36,620 nt of DNA, from contig JAGNUG010000027.1 in NCBI GenBank assembly GCA_017987115.1, forward strand, positions 1-36,620, read 5' to 3'. A program made the translations under genes and the position numbers. This document shows positions 8,361 through 16,945 of the stretch, one piece after another. The stretch is from Flavobacteriales bacterium. Its GTDB lineage: Bacteria > Bacteroidota > Bacteroidia > Flavobacteriales_F > PHOS-HE28. Each line of letters begins with the position of its first letter. Position 1 is the stretch's first letter. Under the pieces are notes generated by a model. The model searched no databases and had not been told where the DNA came from. It saw only the letters and a program-made list of their open reading frames with translations.

Positions 8361-9014
8361 TTATCGAAGCTTTTGCTCCTGTGTTAGCAGTTTTTTCAAA
8401 TTATACTTGGCTTTCGCCAAATTGCTCTTGGATGTTCCCACGTTGATCCCCAAAAGCTCAGAGATCTCTTTATGGGTATGCTCCTCGAACACATACAGAT
8501 TGAACACCGTACGATACGCTGGCGTCAATTTCTGCATTGCATTGATCACGTCAGCTGGCTTCACTGAGAAATCGTCATCGCCATTTTCCTCTGCTCGGAT
8601 GTCCTCGGCGTCACTATCTGCAAAATCCTCAATACTTCGGTCTTCTCCAAGCAGCAAGTAGGAATTCTTGGCTCTCCGAAAATGATCGATCGCGGTATTC
8701 ACCATGATCCGGCGTATCCAACCCTCGAAGGATCCGGATTGGTTGAACTTGTCCAGACTACCGAAAACCTTGATGAAACCATCTTGCAAGATGTCCTTTG
8801 CTTGATCCGCGTTCTTGGTATAGCGCTGACAAACAGCCATCATCTTACCATAGAACATCTCGTACAAACGTTGTTCGTACTTCCGCTCACCGCGAATGCA
8901 ACCGTCTATTTCCTCCGAGTAGGAGCGTTCCTTATTTTCTGCGTTGAACCACGATACCATCAGTCGCGGAATACCCCGTTCTGTTGCTCGCGGTTCAGCA
9001 AAGTGCGTGCTCAT
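8361..9014 (-). CDS. ECF-type RNA polymerase sigma factor
   Basis: Sigma-70 family, ECF type. Region 2 lies at about residues 50-116 (LYEMFYGKMMAVCQRYTKNA, DILQDGFIKVFGSLDKF, GSFEGWIRRIMVNTAIDHFR). Region 4 is about 165-217 (LTPAYRTVFNLYVFEEHTHK, EISELLGINVGTSKSNLAKA), a helix-turn-helix that would read the -35-like element. An acidic linker joins them. The start is uncertain: ATG at 9014 sits just below a promoter-like element; ATG at 8960 gives a more typical ECF N-terminus (199 aa); an upstream ATG at 9035 is also in frame but overlaps the promoter candidate. It directs RNA polymerase to a dedicated regulon, possibly envelope or secretion genes, and is followed 3 nt later by its candidate membrane anti-sigma factor. 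Confidence 0.93.
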   Translation of the reverse strand: MSTHFAEPRATERGIPRLMVSWFNAENKERSYSEEIDGCIRGERKYEQRLYEMFYGKMMAVCQRYTKNADQAKDILQDGFIKVFGSLDKFNQSGSFEGWIRRIMVNTAIDHFRRAKNSYLLLGEDRSIEDFADSDAEDIRAEENGDDDFSVKPADVINAMQKLTPAYRTVFNLYVFEEHTHKEISELLGINVGTSKSNLAKAKYNLKKLLTQEQKLR

Positions 9015-9023
9015 GGATGCCGA

Positions 9024-9052
9024 CAAGGTAGCCATCTTTTGCCAAGACGCAA
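9024..9052 (-). promoter_or_regulatory. Candidate promoter of the sigma-factor operon
   Basis: On the minus strand TTG (9050-9052), a 19-nt spacer and TACCTTG (9024-9030) approximate the Bacteroidota TTG / TAnnTTTG pattern, with one T missing in the -7 box. The element lies about 10 nt upstream of the ATG at 9014. Confidence 0.4.
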
Positions 9053-9377
9053 TACTTGGTAAAAGGATGCCTCTGACCAGAAAGTTCTTTTGTTAATGAT
9101 ATCTACAACATCGGGATCGGATATCGATCAAGTGTGGTGATATACCTGTATAGTTGATCATAATTAGCTGTTATTCAGTGGTATGTGCGAATTTCTGAGC
9201 GGATTGGATCAAATGCTTCGGATCAGAAAGGTTCTAATCTATTTTGTTCGGGAGTTGCCTTTTCATGATGCTGCTACCTAACCATTACCTTCGCCCTCAA
9301 GTTCAAGCGATGCGCGTTCAGATCGCTGAAACAACTCGAATTCTCGATCGTTCAACCCCATATCAATAGATCAAACA
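9053..9377. other. Intergenic region between divergent sigma operon and mdh
   Basis: No convincing ORF or RNA gene was found. It carries the upstream region of the sigma operon (minus) and the leader of mdh (plus). A TACCTTCG box at 9286-9293 fits the -7 variant seen before other genes here and would give a leader of about 80 nt for mdh; no good -33 box was seen. The rest is AT-richer than the flanking genes, without strong inverted repeats. Confidence 0.5.
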
Positions 9378-10319
9378 ATGAAGGTAACTGTGGTAGGGGC
9401 CGGTAATGTTGGTGCTACATGCGCCGATGCCGTGGCCCGTTGGGAGCTCGCCAATGAAGTGGTGTTGCTCGACATTAAGGAAGGTTTCGCAGAAGGCAAA
9501 TCACTGGACATCTGGCAAACTGCGCCGATCAGCTTATTCGACAGCCGGATCAGCGGAAGCACCAATGACTACTCAAAGACGGCGAACAGTGAAGTGGTGG
9601 TGATCACAAGTGGATTACCTAGAAAGCCTGGAATGAGTCGTGATGATCTCATCGCGACCAATGCGAATATCGTTAAGAGCGTAACGGAGAATGTGATCAA
9701 GCATTCACCCAATTGCATCATCATTGTGGTAAGTAACCCATTGGATGTAATGACCTACTGTGCTTTCCTTAACAGCAAATTCCCAGCACAGCGTGTGTTC
9801 GGAATGGCAGGTATACTGGACACTGCGCGTTACCGCGCATTTCTTGCAACGGAACTCGGCGTAAGCCCAAAGGATATCCAAGCTGTACTGATGGGAGGAC
9901 ATGGTGATACCATGGTCCCGTTGCCACGCTATACTACGGTTGGCGGTATTCCGGTCACCGAGCTGATCGATAAGGATAAGCTGGATGCCATTGTCGAGCG
10001 TACGAAGAAGGGTGGCGGAGAGATCGTTAATCTGCTCGGCACTTCGGCATGGTATGCTCCGGGTACTGCTGCAGCGCAAATGGTTGAAGCTATCGTGCGC
10101 GATCAGAAACGCATCTTCCCAGTGTGCGCTTGGCTACAAGGGGAATACGGCCTGAAGGATGTTTACTTAGGTGTTCCAGTGATCCTGGGTAAAAATGGTA
10201 TTGAGCGTATCATTGAACTGAAACTGACCAAAGAAGAGATGGCCGAAACGCATCAAAGTGCTAAGGCTGTGAAAGAGGTGATGGAGGTTCTGGATAAAAT
10301 GAACAGCGTTTCCGCTTGA
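9378..10319 (+). CDS. mdh: Malate dehydrogenase (NAD-dependent, LDH-like)
   Basis: 313 aa, the usual length for the LDH-like MDH family. It interconverts malate and oxaloacetate with NAD in the TCA cycle, in the cytoplasm. The Rossmann motif GAGNVG is at 7-12, followed by D32 (binds the NAD ribose, selects NAD over NADP). The mobile substrate loop carries R82 and R88 (GLPRKPGMSRDDL); R82 rather than Q at the specificity position favours malate/oxaloacetate over lactate. D148/R151 (ILDTARYR) and the catalytic H175 (MGGHGDTMVPL) are present. ATG start with no Shine-Dalgarno, as usual in this phylum. Transcribed alone; it converges on the gene at 10429-12696 across a shared terminator. Confidence 0.97.
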   Translation: MKVTVVGAGNVGATCADAVARWELANEVVLLDIKEGFAEGKSLDIWQTAPISLFDSRISGSTNDYSKTANSEVVVITSGLPRKPGMSRDDLIATNANIVKSVTENVIKHSPNCIIIVVSNPLDVMTYCAFLNSKFPAQRVFGMAGILDTARYRAFLATELGVSPKDIQAVLMGGHGDTMVPLPRYTTVGGIPVTELIDKDKLDAIVERTKKGGGEIVNLLGTSAWYAPGTAAAQMVEAIVRDQKRIFPVCAWLQGEYGLKDVYLGVPVILGKNGIERIIELKLTKEEMAETHQSAKAVKEVMEVLDKMNSVSA

Positions 10320-10342
10320 TCGGAACCGTTGGTATTCTATGT

Positions 10343-10372
10343 AGCAAAGGCGCCCAATTGGGCGCCTTTGCT
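10343..10372. terminator. Bidirectional terminator between convergent genes (30-nt perfect palindrome)
   Basis: A perfect 15+15 self-complementary palindrome; the left half is AGCAAAGGCGCCCAA. It lies 23 nt after the mdh stop and 56 nt from the stop of the convergent minus-strand gene. The GC core flanked by AAA/TTT serves either direction, although the U tracts are short. Confidence 0.75.
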
Positions 10373-10428
10373 GCTCTACGATCTACGACTTTCCATTGGA
10401 TCGGAACGAAATTGCCATTCATTCCATA

Positions 10429-12696
10429 TTACCTGAGCACGATCAAGCGCTCTGCCGGTCCACGCCCTGCACCTTCCAAACGCACCAAGTAGATACCTGC
10501 ATCCAGTGCCGTAATATCCATTTGTGTTCGCTGTTGAAGTGCCTGTTGTTGCTGGACAAGTTGCCCCATGTTATTCCGGATCACCCATCTAGAACCTTTT
10601 GCTGGTGGCTCATTCAATACAAGGTCCACACTCGTGGATGCCGGATTCGGGTAAAGGTTGAAGAACGAAGGCGTTCTGGTGACTACATCGACGCCAGTCG
10701 TATTCGTGCTGTTCCAAAAACTTAGGCCTCCTCGGAGGTTACCAAGGATCATATCCAATTCACCGTCTCCGGTGTAATCATAAAGGCAAAGCGCAGTACG
10801 GTCCCCATCGCGGAGATCCATGAACGCACTGTCGATCAAGGTCCATGTTCCGTCAATATTATTGTCGATGTCACCATAATGGTATAACCATCCACTCTCC
10901 GAACCCAACAGCATTTCCCGGCTACCTGAGCTGGTGGTGAATAAGAATGGTACCGAGTGGCCGGTCACATTCGGCGCTACTACAGTGAGAACCCCGCCGA
11001 GGTTTTCTGTTATCAACGTCCAAATAGGAGAGGTCGCAGAACCCGTATTGCGATAGTAATTTAGATTGCCATTGCGTTCACCAATGATCATATCCAGAAG
11101 TCCATCACCATCAACATCAGTGAATTGCGGTGTAGCGAACTGGCCAACATCGATGGTCGCATTGGTATTATCCGGAATATTTGGCTGCTCTAGAACGAAT
11201 TGAGCAACAGGACCAGTTGATGTATTCTTGAAGTAGTGGATCTTACCCTGCAGGTCACCTACATACATGTCCATATCGCCATCGCCATCCATATCCGCAA
11301 AAGCGGGATACATGCTTGTGCCAATACCGCTTGTACTCAAGTTCATGTAATCATCATCCTCTAATTGGAATGCTGGCGCCGTAAGAGTGCCAGTATTATG
11401 GAAGTATGCAACTTTTCCACTATACGTGCCGCTTGGGTCATAATAGCCATAGTTACTAACCACTAGGTCCATAACTCCATCACCATCATGATCGAATGAT
11501 ACAGGGTACGCGCCTTCTCCTAGGTCGATCATCCTTCCTTGGAAAACATCTTCTTGTATTAAATGGAACAATGGTGCCGCATCGGTTCCCACATTCATGT
11601 AATACCACATGCTATTCACGTTCCTTGCCAATGACAATGCATTCGGACTAGTGATCAGGTCGCGTTTACCATCATTGTCCACATCCTCATAGAAGGCACC
11701 AGGAAACAAAGCAAGGTCCACGGATGTATCGTAGCTAGGAAACAGGGTGTCTTCAGATGTCATTATCCCATAGGATACTGATCCACCATTATACAGCCCA
11801 ACGAGGTTGTTGAACGAAATGTCACCCAAAAGGACTTCCTTATCACCATCCCCATCCAGGTCCAATGGAAGCACTGTACTACCAGCATGGGCGCTGGTCG
11901 CGCGCTCATCACTATCTGTCTCCGTAGTGGGTCGTTCTCCTCCAATTTCAGGTGCAGGGACATTGAAGTCACAAGGCACATTCAAGGTCACGGAGTTGTT
12001 GTTGGAATTCTCCGAGAAGAACCCCCAGCATTGATTGCGTAACTCGAACATAAGGCTATCACAGGTGCCGTAGGTTTCCATGCTTAAGTTCTTGTGATAA
12101 TGGATATAGCTGCCGGTCAGCGCAAAGGACAAAATGTCCAGATCGCCATCACCATCGATATCTTCTATTCCTGGAATATCGGTTTGTGGGATATATAGAT
12201 TGGTAACAACACCACTGCCACTGGAAGAAACATAATTTGATGGAACACGATAAGCTCCGACCTGGATAAAGGCCAACCCGTTGCAATCACCGATATTCTT
12301 ATACACTGTGAAACCCGCATTCGTATAAGTGAATAAGTCCTCTTTGCCGTCGCAATTGTAATCCCGCATCAATGCCCAATCATGGAGTTCCGGGAACGGA
12401 AAGACGTTATCATAAGCACGCGTAACACTATAGGCCATGGGACCTGGTTGTCCATTGTTCAACAGGGTAACTATGGCATTTCCTGATCTGTCAAAAAAGA
12501 AAAGGTCCTTTAGTCCGTCACAATTAAGATCGATATCACTGGTCTGCACGGAATTCAAGCCTCCGGCCCAAGCGAGATCCAAGGTCTCCGTAAGGCCTTG
12601 AACAGGAATTGAACTATCAAAGGTGAGATCAAGCTGAGCTTTGGTTGGTGATGGTGCCAAGATCCAGAATACGAGTAAAAGAAGAAACGTGCGCAT
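10429..12696 (-). CDS. Secreted FG-GAP/VCBS repeat protein with T9SS type A sorting tail
   Basis: 755 aa from the ATG at 12696, chosen because it starts a clean signal peptide (MRTFLLLLVFWILAPSPTKA, then Q); an in-frame start at 12768 would put 24 poorly fitting residues in front. The body has about nine calcium-binding type D-x-[DN]-x-D-G loops, for example DLNCDGLKD, DYNCDGKED, DIDGDGDLD, DLDGDGDKE, DVDNDGKRD, DMDGDGDMD, DVDGDGLLD and DYTGDGELD, as in FG-GAP/VCBS beta-propellers. The last ~75 residues (NLYPNPASTSVDLVLNEP, ending RLIVLR) match a Por secretion system C-terminal sorting domain. Likely a T9SS-exported, calcium-stabilised surface or secreted protein; substrate or ligand unknown. 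It is transcribed alone. Confidence 0.92.
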   Translation of the reverse strand: MRTFLLLLVFWILAPSPTKAQLDLTFDSSIPVQGLTETLDLAWAGGLNSVQTSDIDLNCDGLKDLFFFDRSGNAIVTLLNNGQPGPMAYSVTRAYDNVFPFPELHDWALMRDYNCDGKEDLFTYTNAGFTVYKNIGDCNGLAFIQVGAYRVPSNYVSSSGSGVVTNLYIPQTDIPGIEDIDGDGDLDILSFALTGSYIHYHKNLSMETYGTCDSLMFELRNQCWGFFSENSNNNSVTLNVPCDFNVPAPEIGGERPTTETDSDERATSAHAGSTVLPLDLDGDGDKEVLLGDISFNNLVGLYNGGSVSYGIMTSEDTLFPSYDTSVDLALFPGAFYEDVDNDGKRDLITSPNALSLARNVNSMWYYMNVGTDAAPLFHLIQEDVFQGRMIDLGEGAYPVSFDHDGDGVMDLVVSNYGYYDPSGTYSGKVAYFHNTGTLTAPAFQLEDDDYMNLSTSGIGTSMYPAFADMDGDGDMDMYVGDLQGKIHYFKNTSTGPVAQFVLEQPNIPDNTNATIDVGQFATPQFTDVDGDGLLDMIIGERNGNLNYYRNTGSATSPIWTLITENLGGVLTVVAPNVTGHSVPFLFTTSSGSREMLLGSESGWLYHYGDIDNNIDGTWTLIDSAFMDLRDGDRTALCLYDYTGDGELDMILGNLRGGLSFWNSTNTTGVDVVTRTPSFFNLYPNPASTSVDLVLNEPPAKGSRWVIRNNMGQLVQQQQALQQRTQMDITALDAGIYLVRLEGAGRGPAERLIVLR

Positions 12697-13021
12697 TGCT
12701 ATATAGTTGAATGGTTTTGCAAAGATGAGCAATTGGAGGGCAAGGCGTATCGCGGATTTGTTAACCAACAGAGGTTGGCTAAGGTCTCAAACGCGGCATT
12801 GGCACAATATGACAGTGTATCTCATTTAACCATGCGATCACAATGACCGTGAAAATGCAGAACGCTTAATTTTATTGAAATCCTGCGGTACACTAGGTGA
12901 ATATTGCCTTTCATCACGTTGGATATGCTTCATTCATTGAGCTTCGGTCGTAGAGTTACGGTTCGGATAGGTCTCCGATGCCCAACAACGCTATATTTGC
13001 CGCCTCTTAAAAGAAAACAGT
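12697..13021. other. Divergent intergenic region with secDF promoter element
   Basis: No ORF I would support. A TATATTTG box at 12992-12999 matches the Bacteroidota -7 consensus TAnnTTTG and predicts a start about 19 nt before the secDF ATG; no clear -33 box is present. A weaker CATCTTTG box on the minus strand (about 12720-12727) lies some 24 nt before the FG-GAP gene ATG. Confidence 0.55.
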
Positions 13022-16000
13022 ATGCAAAATCGAGGTGCGCTATGGATCTTTACCATCCTATTGGCGCTCGCATGTTTATGGCAACTTTCCTTCTCTTGGC
13101 CTACGTCGAGCATGGAGAAGAAAGCCAAGGTAGAAGCGGGCTATTCAGTTGATTCATTGATCGAAGCGGTGCCAGCTATGGCTTCTCGTGACCGTGATTC
13201 GTTACAACTGATCTACGAGAATCGCTACCTGCGATCACATAGTGAGGACGAGATCTATCCAGTGCTTGGGTACACCTATGCTGAATGCAAAGCAAGAGAA
13301 ATGAACCTCGGTCTGGATCTTCGTGGCGGTATGGCCGTTACGCTTGAAGTGAGCGTGCAGGAACTGGTACAGAACCTTAGTGGCAACAGTCAGGATCCGG
13401 CCTTCCTTACCGCGATCAATAATGCACGCGAAAGACAAAAGAGCGCCAGTGAGGATTTTATCACCTTATTCGGTGAAGAATACGCTAAGGTGCCAGGCCA
13501 CGGACCGCTATCCGCTATCTTCTACACACCCGAGCGCAAGGATATGTTCGAGCGTGAAGGTACTGATGAGCAGTACATTGCTGCATTGAAGCGTGAAGCC
13601 GAAGCTGCATTGAACAATACGGAGCGCATTATGCGTACACGTATCGACAAGTTCGGTGTGGCACAACCTGTGATCCAGAAACAAAGCTTCTCCGGCCGGA
13701 TCCAGATCGAACTTCCCGGTGTAAAGGACAAGGAGCGTGTGCGTAAGGTGCTTCAAAGCACTGCGAACCTGGAATTCTGGGAAACCCATGATAACGAGAC
13801 AGTGTTCCCGGTCCTTCAGCAAGTGAATGACCGTTTAGGTGCTCTGGCCACTGGCGACTCTACGAAGAACACGAGCACTGAGGCTGAATTTGGCAGGAAG
13901 CTTTCGACAGGTGTGGAGATCAAAGGAGCAAAGACCGGTGTAGAAAGCAGTTTGGTCGGATTCCTGGAAGACAAAAAGCCAGTGGATAAAGAGGCGTGGT
14001 TCAATTTCGACAGAACCACATTTGCAAGTGGTAGTGCGGTTCTGGAGGCTAGTTCTGAAGCGCAACTGAATAACCTCGCAGAGATCCTCAACGCATACCC
14101 GGACGTAAAGCTGAAGATCGGTGGATACACGGATAATTCCGGAGATGAAGCCAACAACGTGAAACTAAGCCAAGAACGTGCGGATGCAGTTGTTGCTGCA
14201 CTAACGGCAAAAGGCATTGCGGCTGAACGATTGGATGCGGAGGGATACGGTTCACAGCATCCTGTAGCAACCAATGATACACCGGAAGGCAAAGCCCAGA
14301 ACCGCCGTATGGCATTGCGCGTTGCAAGCCTAGGTGATGACGTGGTTGCCGAAGCTGACTCTACAACTGCCGTTGCTGACAGTACACTTGCCGATACCGC
14401 GAACACGGAATTGAGCGAAGAGGAACGCGCTGAACTTCTTCGGAAGAACCCATTGTTCGCATTGCTTCAGCCTAGCAACCAAGCTAAGGGGCCAATTCTG
14501 GGTTCTGCGCGCGTAGGAGACACGGCTCAGGTAAATCAGTACCTGCATTCTTCGGCCATGAAACAGTTGCTACCGAAGGATGTGAAACTGGCTTGGGGCG
14601 CAAAGCCGCAAACATTCGATCTCCAAGATGGTGGTAAGGCCCAATTCCTAAGCCTCTATGCACTGAAAGTGCCTCGTGGAGGAAAGCCACGACTGGATGG
14701 TAGCTCCATTGTGAATGCCAGCCAGGACTTCGACTTCAAAGGTGCTGTTGAAGTAACCATGTCCATGGACAGCGAAGGTGCGCAGACCTGGAAACTGATG
14801 ACCGGGGAGAATGTTGGTAGAGTGATCGCCATCTTGTTGGATGATCTTGTTTACAGCGCTCCTAACGTTATTTCTGAGATTGCTGGTGGTCGTTCAACGA
14901 TCTCCATGGGATCCGGTGACCTTAATACGCAGATCCAAGAAGCAGATGACCTTGCCAATATCTTGAAAGCAGGTGCTTTACCAGCTCCGGCAAGGATCAT
15001 CGATGAAACTGTTGTTGGTCCTTCATTGGGTGCGGACAACGTGAGCACTGGAATGTATTCCTTTGGTTTCGCGCTCTTGTTGGTGCTGATCTATATGGTG
15101 TTGTACTATGCACGCGCTGGTTGGGTCGCTGACATTGCATTGGTGGTGAATTTGTTCGTTCTTATCGGTGCATTGGCTTCGCTGCAAGCAGCATTGACCT
15201 TGCCGGGCATTGCAGGTATCGTTCTTACTATGGGTATGGCCGTGGATGCGAACGTTCTGATCTACGAGCGGATCCGCGAGGAATTGCGCCAAGGCAAAAT
15301 GATGAAGTCTGCGGTTGATCTGGGCTATAAAGGAGCTATGTCGGCCATCGTTGACTCGAACGTAACAACGCTGATCATTGCCGCGATCCTCTTGATCTTT
15401 GGATCAGGTCCGGTACAAGGTTTTGCTACTACACTTGGTCTCGGTATTCTTACCTCGCTGTTCACTGCGCTATTCCTCTCCCGTATGATCATTACCTCCA
15501 AGCTGGAGAAAGGAAAGGACTTCAGCGTTTGGAATAAATGGAGCAAGGACATTTTCGTAAATGCCAACTATGACTTCATGAGCAAGCGGAAGTATTTCTA
15601 CGCCTTCAGTGGGATCATGATCGGGATCGGTTTATTCTCCATTGTGACCAACGGCTTCAACTGGGGCGTGGATTTCAGCGGTGGTCGTACCTATGTTGTG
15701 AAGTTCGAGAACAGTGTTAAGGTGGATGATGTGCGTAATGCGCTTGAGCCGAATTTTGTGACGGATGAAGGGGTGAAAAGCACGGTGAACGTAAAGACCT
15801 ACGGAAGTGATCGTCAAGTAAAGATCACGACGAACTTCTTAAGCAATGAAGCAAGCAAGGAAGTGGATGCGCTGGTTGACGATCGTCTATATGCTGGACT
15901 CAGTCAAGTGAACCAGAAATTTGAAATAACTGAAAGCCGAAAGGTGGACCCAACGATTAGTGACGACATCAAAGGAAATGCGATCCTGTCCCTTTCGATA

Positions 16001-16501
16001 GCACTATTCTTGATCTTCATCTATATCGCGGTCCGCTTCCGTAACTGGCAGTTCGGTCTTGGTGGCATTCTGGCCTTGGCGCATGATGCGTTGATCGTGC
16101 TAGGCCTTTATTCACTGCTCTATAAGATCATGCCGTTCTCGTTGGAGATCGACGAGGCTTTCATTGCTGCTATCCTTACGGTGATCGGTTATTCGATCAA
16201 CGATACCGTAGTGGTATTCGACCGTATCCGTGAATACTTGGGAGACCATAAGCGAGAGCCTTATGCAACCGTGATCAACAAAGCCATCAACTCCACATTG
16301 GGTCGTACCATGAACATCTCATTGACCACCTTGTTGGTGTTGTTCGTGATCTTCTTCTTCGGTGGCGTATCCATCAAAGGGTTCATTTTCGCCTTGTTGG
16401 TCGGCATTGGAGTTGGAACATACTCTTCGGTATTCGTTGCCAGTGCAATTGTAACGGACCTATTGAAAGGTAAGGACCCCGTGCGCACCACGATCAAGTG
16501 A
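13022..16501 (+). CDS. secDF: SecDF fusion with an OmpA-like domain inserted in the SecD periplasmic region
   Basis: 1159 aa. SecDF is the proton-driven accessory unit of Sec, pulling proteins out on the periplasmic side. SecD part: first TM helix about 6-25; P1 region including NTERIMRTRIDKFGVAQPVI near 197-217; the segment SGSGDLNTQIQEADDLANI near 630; a TM bundle with D742 in MGMAVDANVLIYERIREEL. SecF part: FNWGVDFSGG near 879-888 and D1061 in GYSINDTVVVFDRIREYL. Both membrane acidic residues linked to proton use are kept. Between the P1 halves, residues about 322-436 form an OmpA-like domain: WFNFDRTTFASGSAVL, GGYTDNSGDEAN, KLSQERADAVVAAL, EGYGSQHPVATN, NRRMALRV. D371 and R386 are 15 residues apart, as are the peptidoglycan-binding D271/R286 of E. 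coli OmpA. An acidic S/T/A linker (436-480) returns to SecD. Ordinary Bacteroidota SecDF is, as I recall, near 1000 aa, so the insert explains the extra length. Confidence 0.97.
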   Translation: MQNRGALWIFTILLALACLWQLSFSWPTSSMEKKAKVEAGYSVDSLIEAVPAMASRDRDSLQLIYENRYLRSHSEDEIYPVLGYTYAECKAREMNLGLDLRGGMAVTLEVSVQELVQNLSGNSQDPAFLTAINNARERQKSASEDFITLFGEEYAKVPGHGPLSAIFYTPERKDMFEREGTDEQYIAALKREAEAALNNTERIMRTRIDKFGVAQPVIQKQSFSGRIQIELPGVKDKERVRKVLQSTANLEFWETHDNETVFPVLQQVNDRLGALATGDSTKNTSTEAEFGRKLSTGVEIKGAKTGVESSLVGFLEDKKPVDKEAWFNFDRTTFASGSAVLEASSEAQLNNLAEILNAYPDVKLKIGGYTDNSGDEANNVKLSQERADAVVAALTAKGIAAERLDAEGYGSQHPVATNDTPEGKAQNRRMALRVASLGDDVVAEADSTTAVADSTLADTANTELSEEERAELLRKNPLFALLQPSNQAKGPILGSARVGDTAQVNQYLHSSAMKQLLPKDVKLAWGAKPQTFDLQDGGKAQFLSLYALKVPRGGKPRLDGSSIVNASQDFDFKGAVEVTMSMDSEGAQTWKLMTGENVGRVIAILLDDLVYSAPNVISEIAGGRSTISMGSGDLNTQIQEADDLANILKAGALPAPARIIDETVVGPSLGADNVSTGMYSFGFALLLVLIYMVLYYARAGWVADIALVVNLFVLIGALASLQAALTLPGIAGIVLTMGMAVDANVLIYERIREELRQGKMMKSAVDLGYKGAMSAIVDSNVTTLIIAAILLIFGSGPVQGFATTLGLGILTSLFTALFLSRMIITSKLEKGKDFSVWNKWSKDIFVNANYDFMSKRKYFYAFSGIMIGIGLFSIVTNGFNWGVDFSGGRTYVVKFENSVKVDDVRNALEPNFVTDEGVKSTVNVKTYGSDRQVKITTNFLSNEASKEVDALVDDRLYAGLSQVNQKFEITESRKVDPTISDDIKGNAILSLSIALFLIFIYIAVRFRNWQFGLGGILALAHDALIVLGLYSLLYKIMPFSLEIDEAFIAAILTVIGYSINDTVVVFDRIREYLGDHKREPYATVINKAINSTLGRTMNISLTTLLVLFVIFFFGGVSIKGFIFALLVGIGVGTYSSVFVASAIVTDLLKGKDPVRTTIK

Positions 16502-16520
16502 TCTTTCTAACGCATTAATG

Positions 16521-16560
16521 TGATCCCGCTGGTTCCTTGGAATTAGCGGGATCATTGTTT
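16521..16560 (+). terminator. Intrinsic terminator after secDF
   Basis: Perfect 10-bp stem TGATCCCGCT (16521-16530) and AGCGGGATCA (16545-16554), 14-nt loop, followed by TTGTTTT. It begins 20 nt after the secDF stop. Confidence 0.85.
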
Positions 16561-16606
16561 TATCCGGTTGTTAGGCACTTTGTTCAGCTAGGAGATCTGA
16601 CGCTGC

Positions 16607-16614
16607 TAACTTTG
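16607..16614 (+). promoter_or_regulatory. -7 promoter element of tatA
   Basis: TAACTTTG is an exact match to TAnnTTTG. It ends only 7 nt before the tatA ATG, implying a very short or absent leader. A TTTG at 16579-16582 could be the -33 box, but the 24-nt spacer is longer than usual. Confidence 0.5.
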
Positions 16615-16621
16615 TGGTCCC

Positions 16622-16945
16622 ATGCGCAATCCGTTGATATTCGACATTAGTGGAGGGGAGTTGATCATCGTGCTCCTTTTCGTGCTCCTTTTCTTTGGTG
16701 CCAAAGGCATTCCGGACATAGCGCGAACAATGGGCCGAGCATTACGACAAGTGCGTGATGCGAGCAATGAAGTGCAACGCGAGATCAACAAAGGGGCTAG
16801 CGAAGTTCGGCGTACTGTAGAGGACCAGCGAAAAGTCTTCAACGCTGACCCTCCGGCACAACCTAAGGTGCATGAAATTCCGCTACCTCCGGATCCAGAA
16901 AAACCGGATCCACATGCCGCTCCAGAAGGGAAGTCCGGCAGCTGA
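16622..16945 (+). CDS. tatA: Twin-arginine translocase subunit TatA/E
   Basis: 107 aa. TatA forms the membrane pore component for folded Tat substrates. A short N-terminus precedes one TM helix (about 13-29, ELIIVLLFVLLFF), then the FG hinge (FFGAKGIPDIARTMGRALR), an amphipathic helix with many charges (QVRDASNEVQREINKGASEV) and a proline-rich acidic tail (PLPPDPEKPDPHAAPEGK). The FG-x(n)-P layout is characteristic of TatA/TatE rather than TatB. Neither tatC nor tatB is next to it here. It sits behind secDF but after a terminator, so it is probably its own unit. Confidence 0.92.
   Translation: MRNPLIFDISGGELIIVLLFVLLFFGAKGIPDIARTMGRALRQVRDASNEVQREINKGASEVRRTVEDQRKVFNADPPAQPKVHEIPLPPDPEKPDPHAAPEGKSGS

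Noticed and set aside
13816-14406. 196-codon minus-strand ORF over the OmpA insert of SecDF
   Set aside because: It is antisense to a long, well-supported gene, its composition is Ser/Ala-rich shadow coding, and it has no recognisable domain.
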